Of a stretch of DNA of 64,000 bases, positions 10,310 to 22,050 are shown in pieces. Below the pieces are notes generated by a model that saw only the letters and a list, made by a program, of their open reading frames with translations, did no database searches and was not told the origin of the DNA. The position numbers and the translations under genes are program-made. This stretch comes from Gymnothorax reevesii (Eukaryota; Chordata; Actinopteri; Anguilliformes; Muraenidae), in the NCBI GenBank assembly GCA_029721435.1, contig CM056584.1, positions 10,703,895-10,767,894 on the forward strand, written 5' to 3'. Positions within the stretch are counted from its first letter, which is position 1, and each line of letters begins with the position of its first letter.

Positions 10310-12690
10310 GGGTTAGATAAAAAACACGTAGGTCGAACAGGCTATGAGGGTTGCCTCGCTGAAGTTTTCTAGGGGGCGCTATGGGCAACATTTATGTGCC
10401 ATATGTGCCAAACCTAAACTGTCGAAACAGTGTAACAGTTATGCAAAGTTGGATTCATATGAAAAATGTTGTGAGTTTTTGAGCATACTTTGGCCCCAAA
10501 AAACAATTCATGCAAAAAAAATGAATTGGGAGCACACAGACTGGCTGCGCCACACCCATGCCAAATTTCACCCATCGACTGTATAAAAAGAGAGACGCAG
10601 CAAGCGGGTCCGAAAAGTGAGGTCGAGGCCGAGGCCGATCTCAAGGCCGATCTCAAATTTGCAATATGTTTAATGGCCGGCAAATGGCGACGTCGGTGGT
10701 TGCAAAAAGAAGTTCAATGCCATTGAAGTCAGAGAAAATGACCCCACTTTGCCACTTGATTTATTTTTTCAATAATGATTTTCCACATCATTTTATGGTA
10801 TCTCTTGCAAGTTTCAAGTCTCCTTCGATAAATCGTGATGTTCATTTTTGTAAATTATGGTCCCAAGTTGACTAGAATAAAGGATAAAGCCAAAATATGC
10901 TCTAGGGGTATGGCTGTCCTCTGGTCCTTGCCCGATGCGGTCAGATCCAGAGCCAGGGTCCTCCCCAGATCTTCAATTCACGCTCTCGTTCAATAGGAAT
11001 CACATCCGGTTTCAAAATGACAAAATGGTGCTGTTGAAGAACATTACACTTATAAGCTATGAGTTTTTGACCATTTTCAGGTCCTCAAATAAGTGTTTGT
11101 AAAATTAGGAAAAATGCAGGTTGTGGCTCATAGCTCACTTCCTGTTAGGGAATTATTTTTTTTTATTTAAAAAAATCCAGCATGATGAAACCAATGATCC
11201 CATCAAACTTCATGAACATTCAAGCACTTTTCTCAACAACATGACCTCAACTAGAGGGTGCCATGGAGCCACCTGGCCATGCCCACGCCCAAATCACGAT
11301 GTAGATGTCTTCAGTATGGGGCTGTTTTCGAGCATGTGATGTTTTGATCAGATTGGCCAAAGTATGTATGAGATACACCAACTTCCTCTATCATAGCAAG
11401 ACATCAAAATTTGCCACAACGCGCGGACGGACTGTTCAATGAATCCAAAAAAGCCTTGCAATTTAACATTGGAAAGGTCTTTAGACGTCACAAGCCAAAT
11501 TTGAGTCCCCAGAATAATATCTCTCGGAGGAGTCCGTTAAAGTATGACACGTGTAAATGGCAAAAAAAAAAAGAAGTTGCGACTTAAATTCAAAATGGCA
11601 GACTTCCTGTTAAGTTTAGGTCATGGCACCAAGAGTCTTTTTTTAAATCTTGGCATGGTCTTCATATATGTAGGAAAGACCAGTTGAGAGGGCTGCTTCG
11701 TTGAAATTTTCTAGGGGGCGCTATGGAGCCAGTTTGTCACACCCATTTACAAAGCCTGCAAAAATGCCACATTTTCGCCAGGCCTGATGCTTGTGCCAGT
11801 TTTCATGAGTATTACAACATGACTCGGCCCTCAAAAATGCGATTCATTTTTGTGAATAAAAATAATGAACACTTCAGCTACAAGAAGATCCTCGCACCAG
11901 TCGGTGCTCGGGCCCCAATAATTAAAGCTGCAAACAGTGTAACAGGCCATCGCATCCTTGTGCACGCCGGGGGAGGGGCCAGGATCCAGACGAACACAGG
12001 TGAGAATTTGCAGCCAATGGACGCTGCAAGACTGTAACGTGTTATGTCCGGCACAGAGTGCTTTCACATTCTCTGTCCAATAGGGGTGCTACAGAGTCAC
12101 TAAATATACTTCATGTTGCTTTATAATTCGTGTATACCAAATCATTAAAATTTTGTGCAAATAAGCCATTTTATTGCACATGATTTTTACTTTCTGTGTA
12201 CTTTACTGAAATTATCAGGGGTATACAACCATTTTTCCATGTGCATATCTCATTCAAAAGTAGAATTTATTGCAGACGTGGTGCAAGTGAAAAATTTCAA
12301 GCTTTCAGCTGGTTTAGGAAAGCAAGAAAGCAAATCATTTTGTAAAAATGATTAGGGGCGCTTAAGAGCTAATGTTCCAACCCATGACAAATTGCATTTT
12401 GAGATTTAAGTATAATACACGGAAAACCAGAGTACCAAGTTTCATAATTTTTCACATTTCCTACAGGCCTCCAAAACGTGTCCCACAAATAAGGACAGAT
12501 GCAGGAAATCCAAAATTGCTGACTATCCGTGCGGCAAAAAACCATCAAAATGATGCAGAAAATTTGGCATAAAAAGAGTAATGATCCCGCCAAATTTCTC
12601 AAACATCAAAGCACCTCTATCCTAACATGACCTTGTCTTTGGGGGCGCTATGGAGCAACTTGGCCAAGTCAAGCTAATGCCAGCATATAC
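10310..12690 (+). repeat. Dispersed repeat family R1, copy C (at least two units)
   Basis: The marker TTTTCTAGGGGGCGCTATGG occurs at about 10368 and 11710, GGGCGCTATGGAGC at about 12641, and the unit head ATTAAAGCTGCAAACAG at about 11923, after TCGGTGCTCGGGCCCC. This suggests partial units arranged head to tail. No domain-bearing frame was found. Unclassified, but plainly related to 4983-6984. Confidence 0.6.
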
Positions 12691-12719
12691 AGCAGGAAAC
12701 ATAAGTAATGAACTTAACA

Positions 12720-13810
12720 TTTTTCTCAGAAAATGTATTTCTAACGGGGCTATTAACATGAAATTTTCACCAGATGTCGGTAACAGCCCAAGTAAAACAA
12801 ACATTGAAAGAAATCGAAACAAATAAGTCCAAAAATTATGTGTAATAAAGTTGAATGGCACAGGGAATAGGTACTGAACACAGGAAAAAAAAAGAGGCGC
12901 AAAAAAAGCCAAGAAAGCAGCTGAAATCTGTCAGTATTTAGAGAGCAATCCAGCCCCAATCAGTGATAATTAATATCAACTGGTCTAATCCTAATTGATG
13001 GCCTATAAAAAGGTTTCTCATTACCAAGGTGTCACACAAGAAGAATCTCAGGCTGGGTAAAAGCAAAGAGCTCTCTCAAGACCTTTGGAAACTTATTGTT
13101 GCAAAACATACTGATGGCATTGGTTACAAATGTATTTCTAAACTTCTGAATGTCCCAGTGATAATCATTGGGGCCATGATCTGGAAGTTGAAAGAACATC
13201 TTTTCACCATAAAGCGGCCACGACCAGGCGGTCCATGCAGGATTTCTGACAAAGGAGATAAAGAAATAATTAGAAGTGTTGTCCAGGAGCCAAGGACCAC
13301 TCATGAAGAGCTTCAGAAAGACCTGGAATTAGCAGGTCCAGTTGTTTAAAAAAAAAAAAACCATAAGTAATGCACTCAACTACCATGGCCTGTATGTACG
13401 CTCACTCTGCATGACTCCATTGTTGAAGAAAAAGCATGCTGAAGCTTGTTTAAAGTTTGCTGCACAACATTTCGAAAAGCCAATGAAATACTAAGAGAAT
13501 ATAGTCTGGTCAGATGAGAATGGATGTCAGAGCGCATACCATGTTTGGAAGACAAATGGCACTGCACATCACCCCAAAATACCATGCCAACAGTAAAGTT
13601 AGGAGGTGGGAACATCATGGTGTGGGGCTATATTTCAGCATATGGTACTGGCAAACTTCATATAATTGAAGGAAGGATGAATGAAGAAATGTACTGAGAC
13701 ATTCTTGATAAGAATCTACTGCCTTCTACCACGATGCTGAAGATGAAACGAAGGTGGACATTTCAGCAAGACAGTGATCACCAACACACAGCCAAGGAAA
13801 CTCTCAATCA
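12720..13810 (+). mobile_element. Tc1-like transposon, dead, interrupted at its 3' part
   Basis: The open segment 13029-13349 encodes the N-terminal paired-like DNA-binding region of a Tc1 transposase (KELSQDLWKLIVAKH, then RPRPGGPCRISDK and EPRTTHEELQKDLE). Degraded catalytic sequence follows: a WSDEN-like segment at about 13510, [17 protein letters not shown] at about 13608-13655, and [12 protein letters not shown] at about 13762. The 5' leader with GGCCTATAAAAAGGTTTCTC is typical of this group. A poly-A run and frame breaks after 13349 destroy the gene. It stops where the LINE tail begins, so the LINE probably inserted here; the rest was not found on the far side. Confidence 0.8.
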
Positions 13811-13814
13811 GTTG

Positions 13815-16225
13815 TATACCAACTTTCTGTTTCATAACATAACATAACATAACATAACATAACATGAATGGCAAGAATGGGCCTTTCATCCCAACTACGC
13901 TTGCCATTTTCCTTATACTATTGTGAATATATCCCTTCAGATACTCAATGACTCAATGGTATCTAGCTTTAAGTCAAGCCTGCTCTTGAAAACCGGCAAA
14001 GGTCTCTGCCTCAACAATATGGTCAGTCAAGCTATTCCACGTTGAAATTACTCTTTGGGTGAAGAAATATTTCCGAATATCAGTGCTAAATTTACCTTTG
14101 GTCAACTTCCATTTGTGACCCCGAGTTCTACTCACAACACTTAGTCGAAGGAATCCTACATAATTCACTTTGTTAATCCCTTTAACATATTTAAAGACCT
14201 CAATCAAATCACCCCTCAGTCTCCTTTTCCTAAGACTAAAGAGATTAAGGATCTTCAGCCTCTTCTCATAGCTTATTCCAGGTAAAAAAGATGAAAGCTA
14301 AGTGGCTCTTCTCTGAACTTTCTCTCGAGCCTCTATATCTTTCTTAAAGTATGGTCCCCAGAACTGTACACAGTACTCCAGATGTGGCCTAACGAATGTG
14401 TTGTACAAAAGAAACATCACCTCCTTAGATTTGTACTAAATACTTTTGGCAATGTATCCCAGCCTCCGATTGGTTTTTTTAACTGCTACGGCACAAAGGC
14501 TAGATCCTGTGAGGGTTTGATCAACAATCACTCCCAGATCTTTCTCGTGTACTGCACATTCCAGTTTTAAACCTCCCATGAAGTAATCCCACCTAATGTT
14601 TTTATTACCTACATGTACAACTTTACATTTCGCTAGATTAAATTTCATTTGCCACATTTCTGCCCAATTCTGGATTCTATCCAAATCATCCTGAATCACT
14701 TTAGTGGACCCTAAACTATTTGCCAAACCCCCCAATTTTGTATCATCTGCAAAATTAACTAACCTGCTCTCAATATTACTATCAAGGTCATTAATGTAGA
14801 TGAGGAACAGCAGGGGCCCCAACACCGATCTCTGGGGGATGCCACTCCCCACCATACCTAGCTCAGATGAGATACCACTGACCACCACTCTCTGTGTTCT
14901 GTTCTGTAGCCAATTTTGAATCCACTCCAGAATACCTCCTGTAACTCCAATGGAGCTCAATTTAAAAATGAGCCTCTTATGCGGTACTGTATCGAATGCT
15001 TTCAGAAAATCCAAGTATATGATGTCATAAGCCCTGCTCTGGTCATAAGTTTTGGTGGCCTCTTCAAAAAATTCCAGGTTTGTCAGGCAGGACCTCCCCT
15101 CACGAAAACCATGTTAGCAATCCCTCAAGATACTGTTCCGTTCAAGAAATAAGTCTAGCTCATTTTATATAATAAATTCCAAAATTTTGCACGCAATGCA
15201 AGTTAAACTGACCGGCCTGTAATTTCCTAGCTCGGTACGTACCCCTTTCTTATATATTAGTACTAATACATATATATATTATAGTAATATTAGTAAATTA
15301 GTAATGTATATATATTAGTAATATTGCCCTGTTTCCAATCATTTGGTATTTCTCCAGTTTCTAAAGACCGCCTGAAGATAGTGGATAGCGGCTTAAAGAT
15401 GATCTCACCAACTTCCCTGAGCACTCTAGGATATAAGCCATCAGGGCCCGCCGCCTTATCTGCTTTTAGTTTATGCAACTTGTCTAATACTTCATTATCC
15501 CGAACCTCAATTTCTGCTAAATAATCTTGAGCATTTAACATGCCCTCTGGCCAAATAAAGTAAAGTAAGATTCTAGTTAAATTCTCAACAAAGTAACTGT
15601 TTAAGGCAATCGCAATATCCTTGTTATCACATAGCAGCGATCCGTTTTTATTCTTTATGCACTTAACCTGCTCTTTAACTTTTCTTTTTCTGCTACAGTA
15701 CTGAAAGAAGCGCTTCGGGTTAGTTTTTTATCCCTCTGCAATTTGTCTTTTATACAGTCTTCTAGCCTTCCTCAGCTCTTTTTTGACCACAGCCCGTATT
15801 TTACAGTATTCAGCCTTGGTGTTCTCATTGTTATCCTTTATGTAAATCTTATAAAGATTCCTCTTTTCCTTCAAAATCCTACGAATTTTTTCTGCACATC
15901 CACTGAGGATTCTGCTTTTTCAGCTTACTTTTGGACACCTTTGGAATGAATCTGCATTGTATATCCCATAATAATAGTCCCTCCACCTCTACAAGCTTGT
16001 GTAATCCTCCTAAAAAGCATTTCATTGACTGTACTGTCCAAAGCTGGTGGTCAATAGCATACTCCTATGTTTAAACCTGTCTCGTGTTTGCCAATGAGCC
16101 TGACCCAGATATCTTCTCTGGGCAAGGAATGTTAAATTTCGGGAATTTCCTGAACATTTATGTTTTCGTTCACATAGATTGCTACGCCCCCTCCTCGCCC
16201 ATTACATCTATCCTTCCAAAATCAT
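13815..16225 (-). mobile_element. Rex1/CR1-like LINE (non-LTR retrotransposon), 5'-truncated
   Basis: Read on the minus strand: endonuclease remnants (GGGVAIYVNENI near 16170-16200, and a GVCY segment near 16055), a linker, the reverse transcriptase N-terminus (15290-15541: LHKLKADKAAGPDGLYPRVL), the palm (14436-15014) and the C-terminal region (13974-14207: DIRKYFFTQRVISTWNSL). The 3' end carries an ATGTT pentamer tail at about 13833-13865, the kind of short tandem tail known for CR1/Rex lineages. An AT-rich insertion at 15250-15315 and several frame breaks inactivate it. Clade assignment rests on motif wording only. Confidence 0.85.
14436..15014 (-). pseudogene. Reverse transcriptase palm of the Rex1/CR1-like LINE
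   Basis: A 192-residue open segment begins MDFLKAFDTVPHKRL (block with the first catalytic Asp), continues GSGIPQRSVLGPLLFLIYIN and reaches the catalytic FADD box in the context VNFADDTKL at about residues 86-94. The consensus Gly in PQGSVLGP is replaced by Arg. In an intact element the protein copies its own RNA at a nicked target. The upstream frame is separated by stops and an AT-rich insertion. Confidence 0.9.
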
Positions 16226-16227
16226 AG

Positions 16228-16395
16228 GTTGACCCAAAAAAATCTCTTCCCACAAAAAGTTCAACACTTCGACCTAATTATTTTGGGTCAAAAAAGACTA
16301 ACACAAAATTTTTGACTTGGATTTTTTGGGTCAATTACCCTTTGACCCAAAAAACGATATCTGACTGACCCAAAAATTTTAGCAGTGTACAACCT
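16228..16395. repeat. Short repeat rich in TTTGGGTCA / TGACCCAAA
   Basis: TGACCCAAAA occurs in both orientations at 16230, 16303 (as TTTTGGGTCA), 16326, 16348 and 16368, and the segment ends near AGCAGTGTACAACCT. This looks like a small palindromic element, but I could not define clean termini or a target duplication. Confidence 0.4.
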
Positions 16396-17525
16396 ACCTT
16401 TCTTTGATATGGCGTCGGTACGGTAGGATATTGTAACTCCCAATAAAAAGCTATTATTTGATTTCAATTATTCTCTTTTTTAACCCTCTATAGATCCCGA
16501 GTGCTGCGTCATTGGCATCAAAGGCACAAGTTAAATACCTGAAAAATTGAGAAAATCACCCAAAACGTAGCTTGGAGGTATCATTGGAAAGCTCTCAGTG
16601 ACAGTTTTCCAGTGAATACCAACAAGCTAGTTTTTGGGCGAATTTCAAGGATTTAGGCAATTTTTTAAAGTTTTCACCAAAAAGGCTTAAAGGGTGAAAA
16701 GAGTTAAAGGGAATTTGTCCTGACAAATGGCGGGAAAATTTGGTAATCTGAAAATCCTAATTTAGCGGGCACCCTTTCAATTCTGTACCACAAGAGATTT
16801 TATGCAAAATATGCATATTTTGATTGACTCATATTCAGAGGTCTTTATTGCAAAAAGAGCTATGTAGATCATCACAAAATGAAGGAAACTGCCAAATATG
16901 AAGTTACTTGGATGTACAGTTGCTGAGTAATCTTTATTTTCTTATTGAAAAATCATCTGTATTTTTACCAAGGTTTTATAGAGCAATTTAGTGTATAAGT
17001 GTAATTTCAGAGCAATTTTAGAGCAAGTTTAAGAACAATTAGGCAGAAAGTGAATGTATGTCCTGAAAGTAGGCTATTTGCAGGACCACTTCATGTTCTT
17101 ACCTCAAAACAAAAACGTTGAACCAAAATTGGCATTTTGCTTAGCTATATAGGGTGTTTTGAAAGACATGACAATAATCAATTATTATAGACACATAGAA
17201 TATTTTCTCGGCAATAAAAGGACACATAGCCTGCTGGAATCAGACATTGCAAACCAAAATTACAGCCAATTCAATGACCCCTGATCAACCCCTACCTGGT
17301 ACCGTAAATGCCAGGATGAACCTAATACCACCTAATCAGGAGTTTAAAACAACTCAAAACTAATGGCGATCTTAGGCACCTGACCCCAGTATTCAAACCC
17401 GCAACCTTCTTGTTTTGAGTGGTTTCTAAATGCACTTTGACTTTTACAGACAAGACATTTACTATTTTGTTTAGTGAACTTATCTTTTTAAAATATATCT
17501 TCATTATAGCCATTCAGGCTTGCAT
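16396..17525. other. No recognisable feature
   Basis: AT-rich sequence. No exon, transposase or reverse transcriptase similarity and no tandem structure that I can see. Confidence 0.5.
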
Positions 17526-18398
17526 CAATTAAAAAAAAGTTGGGACAGAGGCAATTACTAAAAAGACTAATGAGGGATAAAAATCTGAATCACGATGTGA
17601 TTTGAAGCAGGTGATGTCAGCTGGTGATTGTCATAATTATTTGATACAAAAGCAGCCTCCAGGAAGGGCCTAGTCCTTTCGGAACAAAGATTGGCCGAGG
17701 ATCATTTGTAAATAGCAAAGAAAATCATTGAAAGTTAGGAAGGCATTTGGAAATTTCACCCTCAATAAAATAATTCATAAAATAATTTAAAGACTCAAGA
17801 GAAATGGAGGATTTTTTGTGCATAAAGGACAAGGGTGCAAACTCAGACAGCACTGCATCAAGAACCATCATTTATTTATAAGTGATATAACCACATTGGC
17901 CTCGGATTCCTTTGGCAAACCTTTGTGAGGAACTTCAATGCAGGGTTACATCCACTAATGCCAATCAAATCTTTACCGTGCAAAAAGGAGGCCTTACGTT
18001 AATCGTGCCCAAAAGCCTGTCAACTTTTCAGGGCCAGGAGGCAACTATGATGGACCATCACACAGTAGAAATTAAAAATTTGGTCAAACTAATCAGTATT
18101 ACTGGATTTTTTTGGAAGTAATGGATGCCATGTGCTCCAGACAAAGAAAGAAAGGGACCATCTGGACAACAAGTCTAAAATGGGGTTGTGTCTGTGGCCT
18201 TGGCAAGAATAACTTTCAGTTCTGTGAGGATTCCATTAATGCTGACAAGTTCACTGAGATTTTCAAGCAACACATGCTACCCTCAAGACAACAGAACCTA
18301 AAACTTGACTAAATGTTATGAAAAGGAAAGGCAACATTAAAATCTTGTTGACATACTTTTGCTCATAAAGTTGGAATAAAACATTTTTTTTTTTTTTT
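17526..18398 (+). mobile_element. Tc1-like element remnant, internally deleted
   Basis: The left part has AAAAGTTGGGACAGAGGCAA and a leader like those of the Tc1 copies at 31890 and 53440. The right part keeps a recognisable transposase stretch (18130-18300: DKEERKGP, then WGCVCGLGKNNF and an EIFKQHMLPS-like segment) corresponding to the region just before the second catalytic Asp. The middle is scrambled by many indels. Both termini are unclear and the chromovirus abuts its right end. Confidence 0.65.
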
Positions 18399-18403
18399 AC
18401 CTT

Positions 18404-18510
18404 TGTCATGGTTTGGAGGCTTGGAGAGCTCTTTTTGTTGCTCTCGTCCAGGACAATGTTGTTTAGCTCCCAATCGGATTCCTGGGCCAGCTGGCATTAA
18501 TTGGGGGCGT
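18404..18510 (+). repeat. 5' LTR stub of the chromovirus
   Basis: Matches the first ~105 bp of the 3' LTR (TGTCATGGTTTGGAGGCTT here, TGTGATGGTTTGGAGGCTT at 21579) and ends after GGGGGCG, where internal sequence begins. Confidence 0.85.
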
Positions 18511-18541
18511 TTCGCAGACTCAGGAGAGTGTTCTGTTAAGC

Positions 18542-19680
18542 TTGTCTGAGAGTGTTATATCTCTAATTACACAAGCTTCACAAAAAATTACAGAAGCACC
18601 ATCCATATATCCTCAATTTGACAGGCGACAGCCAGAGGACGATTACCTTTTGGAAGATTTTAGAGATTCGGAATCAGTCACGGAGTCATTAGATTATGAG
18701 CAGGGTAAGGAATTTGGGGCCACCCTGAACTTTGACTTGCCTTTGAATGTTCCCAGGGATTACGTTGATCTTGCTGAGGTTTTTAGTATACAACGAGCTT
18801 CTACATTACCTCCTCATCGTCCTTGCGATTGTGAAATCAGTCTCTATCCTGGGACAACTCCGCCTAGGGGTTCGCTATATTCGCTATCAGGACCTGAACG
18901 TAGGGCCATGCGAGAATATATTCAGGAGGCTCTCGCCAATGGTTTTATTTTATTTTATTATTATGTCTCCTGCCGGAGCGGGATTTTTTTTCGTGGGGAA
19001 AAAGGATGGCAGTCTGAGACCCTGTATTGATTATAGGGGTCTGAATAAAATCATCATTAAAAATCGATACCCCCTCCCGTTAATGAACTCCACGTTTGAA
19101 CGTCTGCAGGAGGCGTCATTTTTTACGAAGCTAGATCTTCGTTATGCGTATAATTTGATTCGCATTCGGGAGGGGGATGAATGGAAAACGGCTTTTAACA
19201 CTCATGACGAGCACTACGAATATTTGGTCTTATCGTTCGGGCTTGTTAACGCCCCCTTGGTGTTCCAGGCATTCGTCAATGACGTGCTCCGAGAGATGTT
19301 GGAGAAATTCGTCTTCCTTTATCTTGACGACAGACGAGCACAGACACGTCAGACGCATACTTGAAGCCCTGCTCAAAGCCAAACTTTTTCTTAAAGCCGA
19401 ACAGTGTGTTTTTCACACCCAAACTGTCTCGTTCTTGGGCTTTATTGTTTCTAAGGGGTCGGTGCCGAAGGACCCGGACAAGGTGGCTGCGGTCAGGAAT
19501 TGGCCTGCGCCGCAGAGTGTTAAAGAGGTTCAACACTTTCTGGGCTTTGCGAATTTTTATAGGAGGTTTATCCGTAATTTTAGCGCGGTTGCTGCCCCCA
19601 TTATTGCACTCACTAAAAAAATACCTCCTCAGCGTTTTTTTGGTCTCCTGCAGCTGACGCTGCCTTTCAGGAATTAAAAA
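18542..19680 (+). pseudogene. Chromovirus reverse transcriptase, frameshifted
   Basis: The first frame (to about 18945) carries the pre-RT region with [21 protein letters not shown] slip in a T-rich TTTTATTTTATTATTAT run at about 18943-18963 moves the frame to [20 protein letters not shown]. The catalytic box YLDD is present near 19317-19331, but a deletion and frameshift follow at once (several residues normally after YLDD are lost). The third frame resumes with the thumb (AEQCVFHTQTVSFLGFIVS, then VQHFLGFANFYRRFIRNFS). In an intact element it makes the cDNA. Not functional here. Confidence 0.9.
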
Positions 19681-19682
19681 GA

Positions 19683-20378
19683 CATTTTAGCTCAGAGCCT
19701 ATGTTGGTTTTGCCCGATCCCTCCATCCCATTTGTTGTGGAGGTAGATGCTTCAGAGGGGGGCGTGGGTGCTATTTTGTCCCGGCGCCCTCGTTGGGATA
19801 ATAAGCTTCATCCATGCGCGTACAACTCCAGGTCTTTGTCCGCCGCAGAACGCAATTACAGCATCGGTGACCGGGAGTTATTAGCGGTCAAGCTGGCGCT
19901 CGAGGAGTGGCGCCACTGGTTGGAGGGAGCTGAGCACCCTTTTGTGGTATGGACCGACTATAAAAACCTCCAGTATATCCAACAAACCAAGTGGCGTAAT
20001 TCCCGGCAGGCGCGATGGTCATCATTCTTTAACCGCTTTGATTTTACCCTGACCTATCGCCCAGGCTCTAAAAACATTAAGCCTGATGCCCTGTCACAGA
20101 TGTACGATCGTTCAGACCGCGATCCTACCCCAGAGCCAGTTATCCCGGCTTCTCGGGTGGTGGCCCCTATTCAGTGGGAGATTGAGGCAGTCGTTCAGGA
20201 GGCTTTAAAGACTGACCCTGGTCCTGGGGGGGAGCCTCCTGGCTGTTTGTTTGTGCCATCTGCAGTTAGGCCACAGGTCCTGCAGTGGGGACAATCTTCC
20301 CACTTAGCTGGGCACCCGGGGGCCCATCGGACCAAGCAGTTCCTGGCCCAACGTTTTTGGTGGCCTGGTATGATCTGA
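19683..20378 (+). pseudogene. Chromovirus RNase H and integrase zinc domain
   Basis: The open frame from 19701 starts with the RNase H core (VVEVDASEGGVGAILSRR: the DAS Asp is the first catalytic residue), then SIGDRELLAVKLALEEWRHW with the catalytic Glu, and WTDYKNLQYI with a catalytic Asp. The last part (HLAGHPGAHRTKQFLAQRFW, residues about 201-220) is the His-X-His side of the integrase HHCC zinc region. A stop at about 20376 separates it from CGTCSRNK, the Cys-X2-Cys half. Confidence 0.9.
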
Positions 20379-21190
20379 GACATTTGGGAGTTTGTTGCAG
20401 CTTGTGGCACATGTTCCAGAAATAAGACTTCCCACCTCCCTCCCTCTGGTCTGCTGTGACCTTTGCCTGTTCCCAGGCGCCCTTGGACGCATATCGCGTT
20501 AGATTTTGTTACTGGGCTGCCTATATCTGACGGCAACACAGTCATTTTGGTTGTGGTTGACCGTTTTTCTAAAGCGGCTCATTTTGTCGCGCTGCCCCAG
20601 TTGGCTTCGGTGCGGGAGATCTTGCGCATCTTGTGGTTAACAATGTGTTCCGGTTGCATGGACTTCCGCAGGATGTCGTCTCTGACCGAGGCCCTCAGTT
20701 TACGGCCAGATTCTGACAGGCATTTTGTAGGCATTTGGGGGCCATTGTGAGTCTCTCCTCTGGGTTTCACTCAGAGACCAACGGGCAGACGGAACGTACT
20801 GTTCAGTCTCTAGAAAACGCTCTTCGATGTTTGGTGGCGGATAATCGCTCATCGTGGAGTCGATTCTTAACTTGGGTCGAATATTCCCATAACTCTCTGT
20901 GTAATTCCTCCACGGGGCTTTCCCCGGTTGAGGCCCAAGTGGGTTACCAACCCCCATTATTTCCTGAGACTGAGAATGATTCCAAGGTTCCCTCAGTCAA
21001 CCATTTCATTCGCGCTGTTGATCGGTTTGGACTAAGGTCCGTTCTGCTCTGTTGCGCTCCGGGCGCAAACAAAAATCCTTGGCTGATAGAAGGCCATCCT
21101 TGGCTGATCGTTTGGCCCCATCTTATCGGGTTGGGCAGAGAGTTTGGCTGTCTACCCGGGACCTCCCCTTGAAGGCAGAATCCCAAAAAC
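20379..21190 (+). pseudogene. Chromovirus integrase core, broken
   Basis: Segments: Cys-X2-Cys (CGTCSRNK near 20401), a stop, then the core with [19 protein letters not shown] from about 20490 (first catalytic Asp) and [11 protein letters not shown]. The second catalytic region near 20660-20720 is frameshifted. FHSETNGQTERTVQSLENAL near 20767-20825 holds the catalytic Glu. At least two frame breaks mean no protein. Confidence 0.88.
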
Positions 21191-21578
21191 TGGCGCCCCG
21201 CTATATTAGCCTGTTCAAAATAGTGCGGAAGATCAATCCGGTTAGGGTCCAGTTGAAGCTCCCGAGATCTTTACGCATACATCCATCATTCCACGTCTCT
21301 CGGATTAAGCCAGTTAACACTAGTGTCCTGGCACCCGGCGACACACCCCCGCCACCGCCACGAATGGTTGAGGGGGGGCCGGTTGATACCATACGCCGCA
21401 TTCTGGCCGAGAGGCGTGTAGGTCGTGGGGTCCAGTTCCTTGTAGACTGGGAGGGATATGGTCCCGAGGACCGGTGCTGGGTCCCTTCGCAGGATATTCT
21501 GAATCCCTCGCTGATTTCGGAGTTTCGGGCACAAGGTTCCTTGGGGACTTCTGGAGCTGTCCCTTTGAGGGGGGGTCC
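21191..21578 (+). pseudogene. Integrase C-terminus with chromodomain
   Basis: Open frame (part of 21052-21600). The GPY/F-like barrel (residues about 48-88, ending [12 protein letters not shown]) is followed by a proline run and then a chromodomain at about 21382-21531: [20 protein letters not shown], then a [17 protein letters not shown] segment. In chromoviruses this domain reads histone marks and steers integration. The aromatic residues of the binding cage are partly conserved (two Trp seen); the first cage position is Val. This segment is uninterrupted. Confidence 0.88.
21566..21578 (+). promoter_or_regulatory. Polypurine tract of the chromovirus
   Basis: TGAGGGGGGGTCC lies immediately before the TG of the 3' LTR, the expected site for plus-strand priming. 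Confidence 0.7.
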
Positions 21579-22050
21579 TGTGATGGTTTGGAGGCTTTGA
21601 GAGCTCTTTTTGTTGCTCTCATCCGGGACGATGTTTTTTAGCTCCCAATCAGATTCCTGGGCCAGCTGGCATTAATTGGGGGCGTTGCCCGGACTCTATT
21701 TAAGCTCCAGTTTCGTCTCACAACCTTTGCTAGAGTGCCAGTGTCTCTATTGCGCTTTAGCCGGAAAGGTCTCTATAAAGAGTATTGTCAGGGACTTTAG
21801 CTGCACAACAGGTTTAAGTGATAGTGAGCAAGGGAATCTTGGTTTTATTTTCCTTTTTCTTTTGGTTTCTTCGAGCTCGCCTGTTTTTCTACCACGGACG
21901 GCGTTAGGTCCGTTGGTAGCGCGAGTCTTGCCTTTTCAATCTGTTTTTAGTCTCTCAGCACGCTGCGGTTTTGCCTTTTATTTCTGGCCGCTGCTCTTGG
22001 CGTCCAATTTCCAGCAGCCATCACACTCTTTTCATGAAATGATTGTGACA
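21579..22050 (+). repeat. 3' LTR of the chromovirus
   Basis: 472 bp from TGTGATGG to TGTGACA. A TATA-like TATTTAAG lies at about 21697-21704. The start is shared with the 5' stub at 18404. Confidence 0.85.

Larger units (their letters stand above)
18404..22050 (+). mobile_element. Chromodomain Ty3/Gypsy retrotransposon (chromovirus), deleted and decayed
   Basis: A 5' LTR stub (18404 to about 18510) is followed directly by the end of a protease-RT linker, then reverse transcriptase, RNase H, integrase, chromodomain, polypurine tract and a full 3' LTR (21579-22050). Gag and protease are missing, so a single deletion from inside the 5' LTR into pol is the simplest account. Frameshifts and stops interrupt reverse transcriptase and integrase. 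The domain order and the chromodomain at the integrase end place it in the chromoviruses, which are active in fish (for example the sushi group). No clear target duplication was found. Confidence 0.9.

Noticed and set aside
20195..20545. Minus-strand frames inside the chromovirus
   Set aside because: Antisense to the RNase H and integrase regions with no domain of their own.
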